Positions 35,810-45,580 of a DNA stretch of 64,000 bases are shown piece by piece; within the stretch, counting starts at the first letter, position 1, and every line of letters starts with the position of its first letter. Source of the DNA: Microcebus murinus (Eukaryota > Chordata > Mammalia > Primates > Cheirogaleidae). The translations under genes were made by a program, and so were the position numbers. The notes below the pieces were generated by a model. The model was not told the DNA's origin, did not search any database, and saw nothing but the letters and a program-made list of their open reading frames with translations. The DNA lies in contig NC_134112.1 in NCBI RefSeq assembly GCF_040939455.1, positions 64,993,001-65,057,000 on the forward strand. Reading direction: 5' to 3'.

Positions 35810-37125
35810 TTTTTTATTATTATTATTTTTTTATTTCAGCATATTATGGGGTACAGCTTTTAAGGTTTCAATAAATGCCCTTTCCCCCTCCCCCCTGTCG
35901 CGCCCGCCTCGCCAGCAAGGAAGACGCGGCAACAGGAGTCCTTCTGACCGTGCTTTATTGGGGGATTTCTTAGGCTACATTTTGCGGAAGACCCAGAAAA
36001 GGGGAAGGGCAGTTTCTTATATACACTGCAAAGCAGGAAACTCATATCATTGGTTACATTCGACACACAGGCGCAGAACTTGTTTACCAGCGGGAGAAGC
36101 AAGGGCGAGGCACCGGATATCAGCGCCATATTTTAATGGCGTTGTCACCGCGCCCCACACCCCCCCAAGTCTGATTTTCCAGCATGACCATCCCTCAGAT
36201 GGTGCACATATCACTTATTATGTATGTATATACCTGCCCCCCCCCTCTCCCGTCCCCCCTCCCCAATACCCTATTACTGTAGTACCTATGTGTCCACTTA
36301 GGTGCTACTCAGTTAATACCAGTTTGCTGGTGAGTATATGTGGTGCTTGTTTTTCCATTCTTGGGATACTTCACTTAGTAGTATGTGTTCCAGCTCTAAC
36401 CAGGAAAATATAAGATGTGCTATATCACCATTGTTTCTTAGAGCTGAATAGTACTCCATGGTATACATATACCACATTTTATTAAGCCATTCTTGGAATG
36501 ATGGGCACTTGGGCTGTTTCCATAGCCTTGCAATTATGAATTTTGCTGCTATAAACATTCGAGTGCAGGTGTCTGTTTTGTAGAGTGTCATTGGATCTTT
36601 TGGGTAGATGCCCAGCAATGGGATTGCTGGATCAAATGGTAGATTCACTTGTATCGCTTTAAGGTATCTCCATATTGCTTTCCATAGAGGTTGAACTAGT
36701 TTGCAGTCCCACCAGCAGTGTAGGAGTGTTCCTCTCTCTCCACATTCACGCCAGCATTTGTTATTTGGAGATTTTTTGATAAAGGCCATTCTCACTGGAG
36801 TTAAGTGGTATCTCATTGTAGTTTTGATTTGCATTTCCCTGATGATTAGAGATGATGAGCATTTTTTCATATGTTTGTTGGCCATTCTTCTGTCTTCTTT
36901 AGAAAAGTTTCTGTTCAAGTCCTTTGCCCACTTTTTAATAGGGTTATTTGATTTTTTTCTTCCTAATTTTCGTGAGTTCTAAGTATATTCTAGTTATCAG
37001 CCCTTTATCAGATATGTAGGATGCAAAAATTTTCTCCCGTTCTGTAGGTTGTCTGTTTACTTTCATGACTGTTTCTCTGGCTGTGCAGAAGCTTTTTAGT
37101 TTCATCATGTCCCATTTATTTATTT
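35810..37125 (-). mobile_element. Young L1 3' fragment, antisense, forming the main part of an L1/5S chimera
   Basis: On the minus strand this reads from the same ORF2 position as the copy at 2266 ('aaataaataaatgggac'). It keeps a 201-residue open C-terminal ORF2 segment (36313-36918, with '[15 protein letters not shown]' and '[15 protein letters not shown]') and a G-rich 3'UTR. It ends with an A-rich tail seen on the + strand as T-runs with ATT units at 35810-35833. Excluding the solo LTR at 35896-36159, the L1 part is about 1.05 kb. It is flanked by a 15-bp target-site duplication. Its 5' end is not host DNA but an inverted 5S rRNA segment (37126-37201). It lacks endonuclease and reverse transcriptase and cannot move by itself. 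Confidence 0.93.
35896..36159 (-). mobile_element. Betaretrovirus-like (ERV2 class) solo LTR inside the L1 3'UTR
   Basis: A 264-bp GC-richer block interrupts the L1 3'UTR. On the minus strand it begins 'tgtggggcgcgg' and ends 'gggcgcgaca', with the TG...CA ends expected of an LTR. It carries a TATA box (minus strand 'tatataagaaact', + positions 36011-36023) and an AATAAA signal (+ positions 35954-35959) spaced like U3-R-U5. Six C residues lie on both sides (35890-35895 and 36160-36165), as expected for a 6-bp duplication. However, the surrounding L1 is C-rich on this strand, so that is weak proof. LTR length, TGT...ACA ends and short R region resemble type-D/ERVK-like betaretroviruses. No gag, pol or env is present, so it is a recombined solo LTR without coding capacity. 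Confidence 0.82.
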
Positions 37126-37201
37126 CCACCCTGAACGCGCCCGATCTCATCTGATCTCGGAAGCTAAGCAGGGTTGGGCCTGGTTAGTACTTGGATGGGA
37201 G
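37126..37201 (+). pseudogene. 5S ribosomal RNA fragment (nt 14-89), inverted relative to the L1 it is fused to
   Basis: The 76 bp match mammalian 5S rRNA from C14 ('ccaccctgaacgcgcccg') to G89 ('cttggatgggag') without gaps. I see two differences, G37 to A at 37149 and C63 to T at 37175, both in CpG sites and both as expected from methyl-CpG decay. The first 13 and last about 32 nt are missing. The internal control region keeps box A and the intermediate element, but box C (about nt 80-97) is cut and there is no T-run terminator. It therefore cannot make 5S rRNA. The 5S sense strand is +, while the joined L1 is sense on the minus strand. The last four bases (ggag, 37198-37201) also belong to the target-site duplication. 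Confidence 0.95.
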
Positions 37202-37212
37202 TTTGCTTTATT
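37198..37212. repeat. Target-site duplication, right copy
   Basis: 'ggagtttgctttatt' is identical to 35795-35809. Its first four bases overlap the end of the 5S homology, a 4-nt microhomology at the junction. Confidence 0.93.
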
Positions 37213-37365
37213 AATCTGGGTGCTCCTGTGCTAGGTGCATAAATATTTTGCCTTGTTATGTCTTGTTGAATTGCACCCTTTACCATTATATAATGATCAT
37301 CTTTGTCTTTCTTTATTATTATTGATTTTAAATCAATTTTATCTGATATAAGAATGGCAAAATCT
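37213..37365 (-). mobile_element. Old L1, antisense, part 2 (ORF2 endonuclease region)
   Basis: Continues the element broken at 35809: 'aatctgggtgctcctgtgctaggtgcataaatatt', 'accattatataatgatcatctttgtc' and 'attttatctgatataagaatggc' follow the L1 order without loss at the junction. Confidence 0.88.
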
Positions 37366-37604
37366 CTAGTTTCATTTTACTGTGTACACTGGGCTTTAGT
37401 TTGCTTACATAAGAATCTAAAACACTGGAGCCATCTAAGAATGGCATCCAAATTAAAGTTACTTTATCAAAGAGCATACATCTTGAAAGTAATGTAGTTG
37501 GATTCAAATTCTGGAAGTGGTATGCAAGAACCTCTGTTCCTAAAAATTATGCTCATTTGTAAAAGCAGTTATACTAGGAGACTAGAGGAATTTATTCTTC
37601 TCTC
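37366..37604. other. No gene seen
   Basis: Short unassigned spacer between old L1 and an L2 segment. Confidence 0.5.
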
Positions 37605-37883
37605 TGCCTGGGAAGCTCTCCCCGGTGTATGCATATGCCTCTCTCTCATGCTTCCTTAAGACCTCTGTACAGTGTCACATTATCAGAGAATTTTTCCCTA
37701 AAACTCAACCCAATCACTGTCTTGTTACCCCTCTTAATTTTTTTCTTAGATCGAATTGATATCTGAAATTAATATTAAATATATATCTGTCTGAGGAATA
37801 TACATAACTGGGAGCAGGGACCTAATTTTTTCCCCTTAATATAAGCAATGCTTAGTCTATGGTTTGACTCGATAAAGATTTAT
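37605..37883 (+). mobile_element. L2 LINE fragment, degraded
   Basis: L2-like order: 'gcctgggaagctctccccgg', 'ttccttaagacctctgtac', 'gagaatttttccctaaaactcaaccc', 'gggagcagggacctaatttt'. It is cut on the right by the Alu monomer. Confidence 0.65.
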
Positions 37884-38040
37884 TGTCTACAGGCACAGTG
37901 GCTCATGCCTGTAATCCTAGCACTCTGGGAGGCTGAGGTGGGAGGATCGCTTGAGGCCAGGAGTTTGAGACTAGCCTGAGCAAGAGTGAGACCCCATGTC
38001 TACAAATATAATTAAACAAATAAATTAAAATTTAAAAGTT
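37884..38040 (+). repeat. Alu left-monomer SINE, strepsirrhine-like
   Basis: Begins 'caggcacagtggctcatgcc', continues 'taatcctagcactctggg' and 'ggatcgcttgaggccagg', then 'gcctgagcaagagtgagacc' and an A/T-rich tail. The 'gcctgagcaagag' and 'cactctggg' variants are those I know from lemur and loris Alus rather than anthropoid ones. There is no second monomer. I did not find clear flanking duplications. Confidence 0.85.
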
Positions 38041-40215
38041 ATAAAAAAGAAAAAACAATATTGACCAAGGAACTAAATAGTAAGTTAATGAATAAATGAT
38101 TGAACATACTCTTGTATGATTGAACATACTCTTGGTTGTAATTTATGGTGTCTAGATGAATGAGAGATTATGGATCTTTAGTTTCACTAATCCTGAATAA
38201 CATGATTTTCTTGGTCGCTAAAACAGTAAAAAGATTGTAGGAGTGAGTCAGAATTGGAGTATTCAGAAAAGGAAGAAGATCTGGGCATCTTAAATAAAGG
38301 ATTGTAGTGATGAGCTTTTGTATAATGAGTGAATAGGAGATAAGTAAATCTCAGAGACGGTTGTAGGTTGTATAATTGGGGAGGAAAAAGTCAGAGATCA
38401 GAACATGGGAAGAATTCAAGAAAAAATTTGAGTAGCACAAGGAATATCAATAATTAGAACATTGGAAAGTTATAGTCAGGTTGTGAAATGTTTGGATTTT
38501 AGAGTTTTGTAAATTGTTATATAGGTTATAATTATGCTAGGAGAAAAGAAATAAAAATGTGTTTAAAACTTATAAACTGTCCATTGGAATTTCCCATCAA
38601 TGTTTACATGAATACAGTTTTAATTTTATTAAAACAGCTCCTTAGGAACACAGTAATGGCTACTTTTTAAATTAAATATTTTCTCAATTTAACAAAATAT
38701 GCATATGTATATGTAATCTTTGAGAATTACTAATATCATAGTAATTATTTAAACAATTTAATTAGAGCTATCTATCTAGTTGCAGACCACTAGATATAGG
38801 ACATTCTTCTGTTTGACTTATTTTTTCCTAATGGATTCTTTGAAAATCTCTATTCACTATATCTCCTTCTAATCAACAGAATTATTCTATTAACTAACTA
38901 ACTGGAGCTATGGCTAAAATCTATGCTATCGATACCTGCCTTTCTCTGTGTGAATCTATTATAAATAAACCTTTATCAAAAGCTGCAATGGCCAAGAAAA
39001 AACAGAACAAAACAAACAAATGTGAGCAATTGTCCAATATAACCCTACAAACTAGTGGTGAGGCATGCATATACACAATTTCCAAATAATATAATTGCAC
39101 CTGATGCAAGGACTCAGAGACAATATAATAAAAGGAACCCAGTTAGTGGTCCTAGCAATGGTCAATTTTTATATTTGAAAATACATATTTTTTCCATGAT
39201 ATTTTTCTATGATGGAAAAAGGTAGAAAAGTTATCTTCAATTCCTCAAACTGAGAGGGCCGTTTAGAGGCAATTTTACAATGTTAATAAATAGGAAAACC
39301 CATTAAAATCTGATTTACTAGGGTGGTCAGAATTAGTATTATAGCATAGTTTATTGCAGTTCACTTAGCACATAAGGCATGCATATTGTTTTCAATTTCC
39401 CTATACTCCCAGCTGAGTAGTAAAACTCTTCTAAGTAGTATATTAGTAACAATAATAGAGTAAAAGCTGGAGGGGTTTCTGAAATATCTTAAGAAATTTA
39501 TTTCCACTTCTGCTGTAACAACCACTCAAGGCATAAAGTTCTTAATGTGGCACTTATAGACTTCAAGGATCATTTAAAATGAAATCTAAAACAATAAAAC
39601 ATTAGCATCATTGTAAAGCAGAAAATCACATTAAAATCTACATTCCTATATATTTAGATATTTGTATGTATCACTCTCCCCTGCCATAACCATCCCCTTC
39701 TTATCTTGAATGAGAATATTTCCTTGAAATCGGAAGGAATTCACAGTAAAAATAGTGCAATTTTTATATTTAAGTCATATTTTAAAGGTTTTAATTCAGT
39801 AATGTTCAAGTTTTAATTGGGTCCTTACAAGAACAGTGATCTGAGAGCTTTATTCCATATTACAAGAGGATTCACTTGCTACTTATCCTGCCAGCCTGGC
39901 CTTTGAGCTCTCCACAGCTCCACGCAGACCTAGGAAAGTAGCTTAACTTAACAGATATGGCAGTGAATCATGATAAGAGGTATTATATATTCTTTTTCTG
40001 CTATAGAATAAGGTAAGAGGAGAGGTAATTTACTTGGGTCATCCCTGATACAGATTCTTAAACCATTAATTCTGGGCAAAAAAAAAAAGTCCTGAAATAA
40101 TATGGTTACAACATTCTGAAAGTCAAAAATGGGTGTGGAATTGTTATTTATCCACCTAACTACTTTTTTTGGTATCTGTCTGAGCCAAGAATTGTGGTAG
40201 GCTTGGGGATATTAC
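38041..40215. other. No gene seen
   Basis: Unassigned DNA. A 19-nt unit 'atgattgaacatactcttg' is directly repeated at 38097-38136. The minus-strand 62-codon frame at 38921-39109 has no recognisable features. Confidence 0.45.
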
Positions 40216-41090
40216 TCTTACACAAGATATGTGTTTTCTTCATTCCTGGTACTTACATTGTAGTATGGAGAATGGACAAATGCAGAAGTGGAAACAAATA
40301 CAAACCCATTGTGTTGATTTTTAGAAAGGAAGTAGACAGAGACTGAGGTAGTGACTAATGGAGGTAGTACTACAATAGTTGGTATCAAGGTCAGGGAAGA
40401 CCTTTTAGAAGAGAAAGCAGTGCACTTGAAATGAAATATGAAAAGGAATATAGCCATTATAACAACAGGGAAAGAGTAGTTAAAAGCAAAAGCAAAGCAA
40501 GAATAGCAAAAGAGAAAGTTTGGAGGCAAGAGGTGTTTTAGTTATGGAAAGGAAAGCAATTTGACTGTGGTATGATTAGGGCAGCATTGAGGGAACAGCG
40601 TGTTGAGAAGTTAGAGAGGGAGACAAGATCCCATTATGGAAGTACTTTATAGACCCAGAATTTCTGATTTGAGAGTAAATGCCACGAGAAGCCATTAGAG
40701 TGTTTTGACCAAAGAAGTGTTGTGGTTCACATTTTTTGGCCAATGGACTGATTGTAGGAAGTGGCAGTGGATTCAGAAAGACAAGCTAAGAGCTATTTGT
40801 AGTTTTTCAGGAGACTGATAATATTATCCTGGTCCAGATACTCTCATAAAAAATGGATCAAAGGGTAAAATTTCAATACATAGTTTGGAGATGAAACCTG
40901 CATGAGCAACTGGTACGTTTATTGAGAGAGATAAATGAAAAGGAAAGAATCATGTGTGATTTCCCAAGTCTTTGGCTCAAACAACAGGATGCTCTTTATT
41001 TAGATGGAGAATATTGGAGGAGGGAAGACAATTGGAGGAGGAAAGACAGCTGAGAACCCAGTAAATATTTTAAGGACTCTTTTCTCAATT
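40216..41090 (+). repeat. Ancient interspersed repeat, family unassigned
   Basis: The order 'ggtcagggaagaccttttag', 'gagggaacagcgtgttgag', 'gagaagccattagagtgttttgacc', 'ggagactgataatatt' and 'acctgcatgagcaactgg' matches a very common ancient mammalian repeat ('...gaagccattggagggttttgagcag...'). I cannot name it with certainty. The 103-codon minus-strand frame at 40218-40529 is a chance frame across it. Confidence 0.5.
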
Positions 41091-41104
41091 CCCACATTTT
41101 CTTT

Positions 41105-41310
41105 GAAATGCTAGTATAGCCCTGTGATTAAGAGTAGAGATACTGAGAATCGGGTAAAAAGCTCCCCCAGTCACTAACTTTGTGACTATCTACAATTTAC
41201 TACATCTCTCTGGGCCTCGGTTTCTTTATCTGTAGCACAGAGATTATAATAATACACCTACCTTTTGGCATTGTAATCTCAATAAATATTACCTATTATT
41301 GTTAGAGGCA
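41105..41310 (+). repeat. MIR SINE
   Basis: MIR body in order: 'ctgtgattaagagtagag', 'tcactaactttgtgact', 'tacatctctctgggcctcgg', 'tttctttatctgtagcac', 'ataataatacacctacc', ending 'ctcaataaatattacctattat'. Confidence 0.88.
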
Positions 41311-41689
41311 AACCATGATGCCTGGGATGTCATGGTCTAATTTTTTTCTGCTCCTTGCTTGCAGTTGCTTGTTTGTACTAGTCTGTTTGTAGGGACTGTG
41401 ATATTTATAAATTATTTTTATAGCACTTGTGAAATTCTTTACATGTCTGTCTAGAAAGTTTCACAGCTTCTGGCAAGTCCATGGGGGAGAAAAGAATGTT
41501 TGTCTGTCCAAGTGTCATTAATACAAATTCATCTCAATGATAAATCAGTGAAGTACTGATAGCTAGATGAACACTAGTGAATGTGACCTTATCTCCATCC
41601 ATTTCATTTGGGGACTTGATCTACTTTAAAAAGGTAAGAAATCTCCTTTTCTTTTTTTCTAAAGTCAAAGTGTATTTTATTCATTAGGG

Positions 41690-42295
41690 TTTTTATGAGA
41701 TTTGGTCACATTTATATTTGCATTTAATAAAATTCACTCCTTTTTGTGAAGGATTAAACTCCATGAGTTTAGACAAATAAATACAGTAGTGTTAAGTGCC
41801 ACAATAGTCAAGATATAGAATAGTATTATCATCTAAAAAACTCCTTTATACTGCCTCTTTTAAACCACCAAACCCTTGTAGCAACTGATTTGTTTTTTGT
41901 TCCTAAAATTTTTCCTTTTCCAGAACTGTCATATAAATGTCATATAACTGTCATATAACTGTCATATTATTCAGTAGCTTATGATTCTGAATCATCCATC
42001 TTATTGCATGTATCAATAATTCCTTTTCTCCTGGGTAATAACCTAGAGTGAGATTGCTGGATCATTCCAAAGTATCTGTACCATTTTGTATTCTCAACAG
42101 CAATGTAGGACAATTCCAGTTCCTCCATATCCTCACCAGCACTTGGTGTTGTCAGGTGTTTGTTTAGCTATCTCCATAAGAGTGAAATGGTATCTTTTGT
42201 GTTTATAATTTGAATTTCACTAATGACCAATTTTATTGAGAATCTTTTAATGTTTTTATCTGCTCTCTGTGTATCTTCTTGGGTTAAACCCTCGA
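41690..42295 (-). mobile_element. Old L1 3' end (L1ME type), antisense
   Basis: Antisense L1 3'UTR and ORF2 C-terminus: 'gtgagattgctggatcattc', 'attctcaacagcaatgtagg', 'tcctcaccagcacttggtg', 'agtgaaatggtatc'. Short tandem 'aactgtcatat' units lie at 41926-41970. Confidence 0.82.
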
Positions 42296-42353
42296 GTATG
42301 TTGTATCAATCCTGGCTTCTGAATCCAGTTCCACACCCTCCTCTTGCCCCTCA

Positions 42354-42404
42354 GCGCGTGCACGTGTGCACGCGTGCGCGCACACACACACACACACACA
42401 CACA
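42354..42404. repeat. Alternating purine-pyrimidine tract, GC-containing, then (CA)n
   Basis: 'gcgcgtgcacgtgtgcacgc' runs straight into 'gtgcgcg' and (CA)n. The strict alternation over about 48 bp including many CG steps is the classical Z-DNA-prone composition. Confidence 0.93.
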
Positions 42405-42845
42405 TCTCACACCTGACTGCTACTTACCATGTTGCTGAAATTTCTACATTTTTCTTGTTTGTTTTACCAGTAACCACTTTTCCATTTCAGTTTCCAAAAA
42501 TGTATTTTTACCTCCCGCATAGAGAGAGTACAAATACATACATGTGTTCAGTCTACTATGTTTCACCAAAATGTCAGGTATTTTTTTCTTCTAATAGTTT
42601 TTTAACAGGAAATAGAAATCAGACAGAGAAGAGAATAACCGAGTAGATACTCACAGTAACTGATGATGCCAGCGACATTGAGAGCACATGTGAGATACCT
42701 TCCTGGAAACATAGACGTAACAAGAAGATAGCATAACATGGACAAGCAAGAAGATTTAGACCTGGCCATTTTGAGAGTGGCAGCTTAGTTCACTGCTTCT
42801 TGAGCAATAAAAATTAAGCATAATGAAGCATTAAAGAGATAGCTC
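42405..42845. other. No gene seen
   Basis: Unassigned. Frames that start in the neighbouring repeat run into this stretch without domain content. Confidence 0.45.
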
Positions 42846-43085
42846 TAGGATTATGTTACTAGGCCCCAAGTCCATCTGCGCCGTTTGCTGGGTAGGTGAG
42901 GTTGAGCAAGATTCTGTACCATTTGAGCTTTGGTTTACTAAGCTATAAAATAGAGATTAAAATAGTCCCAATTTCATAAAAGTATTGTAAAAATTTTAAA
43001 AATGAGCATAAAATACTTAGAAGAATGCTTGGGCTATGGAAAAGATTCATCATTTATTAGTGATTATCATTAATTATTACTAATT
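42846..43085 (+). repeat. MIR SINE, degraded
   Basis: MIR-like order: 'taggtgaggttgagcaag', 'ctttggtttactaagctataaaatagag', 'aattttaaaaatgagcataaaatacttagaagaatgcttggg'. Diverged but in the right order. Confidence 0.65.
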
Positions 43086-43795
43086 ATCATTAATGTGTGT
43101 TGTGTGTTTGCTGGATGGCGATGGAAAGACAAACAGCACAAAAGGATGATTAAGACAAAATCGAAAAACATTATTCACTTTTCTTAAATAAAATGGCAAA
43201 AATTCCATGAGTACCTTAATGCTCAAAATATATAAGAAATAAGGTAAATTTCAACATTCCTTTTGATGATATGTGTAAAAAAACAAGTTATATACACATT
43301 TTCTAAATAAAGCATAAAGACATAGGTGATTAAAACAACTGTTTCAAAATAGGAATGAACATTAGAGTCATCATAATTAAAATCAGGAACAAAACAAATA
43401 TTCTCTAATTATCACATCTATTAAACAGTGTTATGAAGTTTTAGTTATTTAAATATCTAGAAGAAAGAAATAAGACTTGTAAGAATTGGAAAGAAGATTA
43501 TAATTATTTTCATAGTATGTAATTACTTGTAAAGGAAACTTCAGGAATTGGCTAATAAAACAATTAGAATAATAGAATTCAAGAATGTTGCTAATTATAA
43601 AATACATATATTTTATACATATCAGAAATAACCAGTTTGAAAATGGATTAAGAGTCAAGTACTTTTCACTATAGTCACAAAATTTGCAACTATCCAAGAA
43701 GCAAAGTATATAAAAGAAGAAATATAATGGCAAGTATTTAAGTACAAGAATTTGGCATCATTACAGACCTGGATTTGAATCTCAAATATACCACC
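43086..43795. other. No gene seen
   Basis: AT-rich unassigned DNA. The minus-strand 94-codon frame at 43449-43733 is rich in F, I, N, Y and S, as expected of chance translation of AT-rich sequence. Confidence 0.45.
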
Positions 43796-43990
43796 AATAG
43801 ATGCCATTTATTAATGTTCTTTCTGAGTCAAATGCTATTATAAGCACTTACCATGTAAATGATTTAATCTTCTCAACAACTCTATGAGTTAGGCAACAAA
43901 ATGTCTACTTAAAAAATGATGAAACTTAAGTACAGAGAAATTAAAAATGATATTTATAATACAACAGCTAGTAACTTGTGTAGCCTGGAC
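43796..43990 (-). repeat. MIR-like SINE, antisense
   Basis: Antisense MIR layout: 'tctgagtcaaatgctattataagcacttaccatg', 'ttaatcttctcaacaactctatgag', 'aaaaatgatgaaacttaagtacag', 'acagctagtaac'. Confidence 0.7.
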
Positions 43991-44001
43991 ACAAACAAAT
44001 A

Positions 44002-44162
44002 CAAGCATACCTTGTTTTATTGTGCTTTGCAGACATTTTGCTTTTTACAAATTGAATGTTTGTGGCAACTCTACATCAAGCAAGTTTATCAATGCCATTT
44101 TTCCAACAGCATCGCTCACTTTGTGTTTCTGTGTCACACTTGGGTAATTCTTGAAATTTGGT
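44002..44162 (+). mobile_element. Tigger DNA transposon, 5' end
   Basis: Begins with a Tigger terminus ('caagcataccttgttttatt', 'gtgctttgcagac'), then 'ttttacaaattgaatgtttgtggcaactct', 'caagtttatcaatgccatttttccaacagcat' and 'tgtgtttctgtgtcacac', all in Tigger1/2 order. Only the first about 160 bp remain; there is no transposase. Confidence 0.88.
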
Positions 44163-44583
44163 GTTTTAAAACAATACAAATTTGTTTTATTATAGATCTG
44201 GAGGTCAGTCTACAATCAAGGTAAGAAGCCTACAATGGAGGCCGAAAGTCTTAGAAGTTTAAATTGGGAATGGTTACATTTTTTTCTTAAGGCTTTAAGG
44301 AAAAATCCATTTCCTTACCTTTTCCAGCTTGTGGAAAAGTTGCGTTCCTTGCCTTGTGGTGCTTTACTCCATCTTCAAAGCCAGCTGCATAGCATCTTCT
44401 CTTTTATCTGACTTGTGATCTCCATTTTATAAGAACACCTGTGATTATCTTGGCTTACCCAACATGTTCCTCAAGTCAATATATGCATCTGTGAATTCTG
44501 TTTTGCAATATAAGGTAACATTCACAGGCTTTGGGGATTAGGGCATACACATCTTAGGAAAGACATTACTCAGTCTAACATAA
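44163..44583 (-). mobile_element. ERVL-MaLR LTR (MLT1 type), antisense
   Basis: Antisense LTR order: 'tatagatctggaggtcagtc', 'ttccagcttgtggaaaagttgcg', 'ccttgccttgtgg', 'ttttataagaacacctgtgat', 'gcatacacatcttaggaaag'. It ends near 'cagtctaaca'. Strongly diverged. Confidence 0.7.
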
Positions 44584-45580
44584 ATGGTTTCCTGCATATT
44601 ATTTCTAGGATATTATTTCTCTCTGTCTGAATTTATCTCAATGAAAAGACATATTTCTAACATACAGTGGTGATACAAGGATAAGATAAATGCAATAGTC
44701 ATTCTTGTCCAAGAATAGTAGGAATGATAGCACATACCAATAACATGTCCATAGCAATTCCCAAATCTAATCAGATACATATCATCACTTCTCTGATTAG
44801 ATCTCAGTGCTGTTCCTTGAATGTTGTTCTCCACATCTCTTAGCAAAGTATTATCTATATCAAAGCTCTTGGCCTGGACTCTTGGCTCCACTTTCCTCAT
44901 CAGCCTTCCTTTTTTTTTTTTTTTTGTTATTTATTTATTTATTTTTTTCTAGACAAGAACTTGACTATATTTGCATTTGAATAGCTTCCTCAGCATGATT
45001 CCTACTCATAAATGTGTTGGGGTTCAAAACATTTGTTTAATTTTGAACTCTGTACATTTCACTGCAAGCTAACAATGTTTCTTTAAATACTATAATTTTT
45101 AAGTATTCTTATGGTTTTCTGACAAATATCACACAATTGACTCATTAGACAAAAGCTATGGCTGCAAATCTGTTAAAGATTAGGCACTTTCTTATAGGAT
45201 GTGTTGAATCAATGCTTTAAAATTTCTTAGGAGGATTTTTGTCAGATTGAGTCTATGAAATGGTCTTTAAATCTTTCCAAAGTCTTAAGAAAGTGTTCTA
45301 CAGTCACACCGTTGAAATGGTCTTTAAAGATATTTCTTACTTTGAGAGCCTTTTGACATCTAAGAAGGCTGAGAATATGATGAAGTATTGTTTTAATAAA
45401 GGAACTCCTTATTTATTTTTATTTACTTCAAATTTTGCTTTAAAATAGAGCAATTTATTTTTAGCTTGTTTCTTACTATCCTTAATTATCATGTACCACT
45501 ATAGAAAACCAGTTGGCACTTGCAACTTTTCTGTGGAAATTTCCTTGGTCAGTTGTACCAGTTTATTTAGTAAATTTTCT
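44584..45580. other. No gene seen
   Basis: Contains a T16 run at 44910-44925. A 16-nt direct repeat 'tgaaatggtctttaaa' occurs at 45256-45271 and 45313-45328. The minus-strand 95-codon frame at 44613-44900 carries no motif I know. Confidence 0.45.

Noticed and set aside
35793..36413. 206-codon + frame
   Set aside because: It is the antisense reading of L1 3'UTR and a solo LTR. The frame crosses three unrelated sequence layers.
37126..37201. Functional 5S rRNA gene
   Set aside because: The fragment lacks nt 1-13 and everything after nt 89, cuts the box C promoter element and has no terminator.
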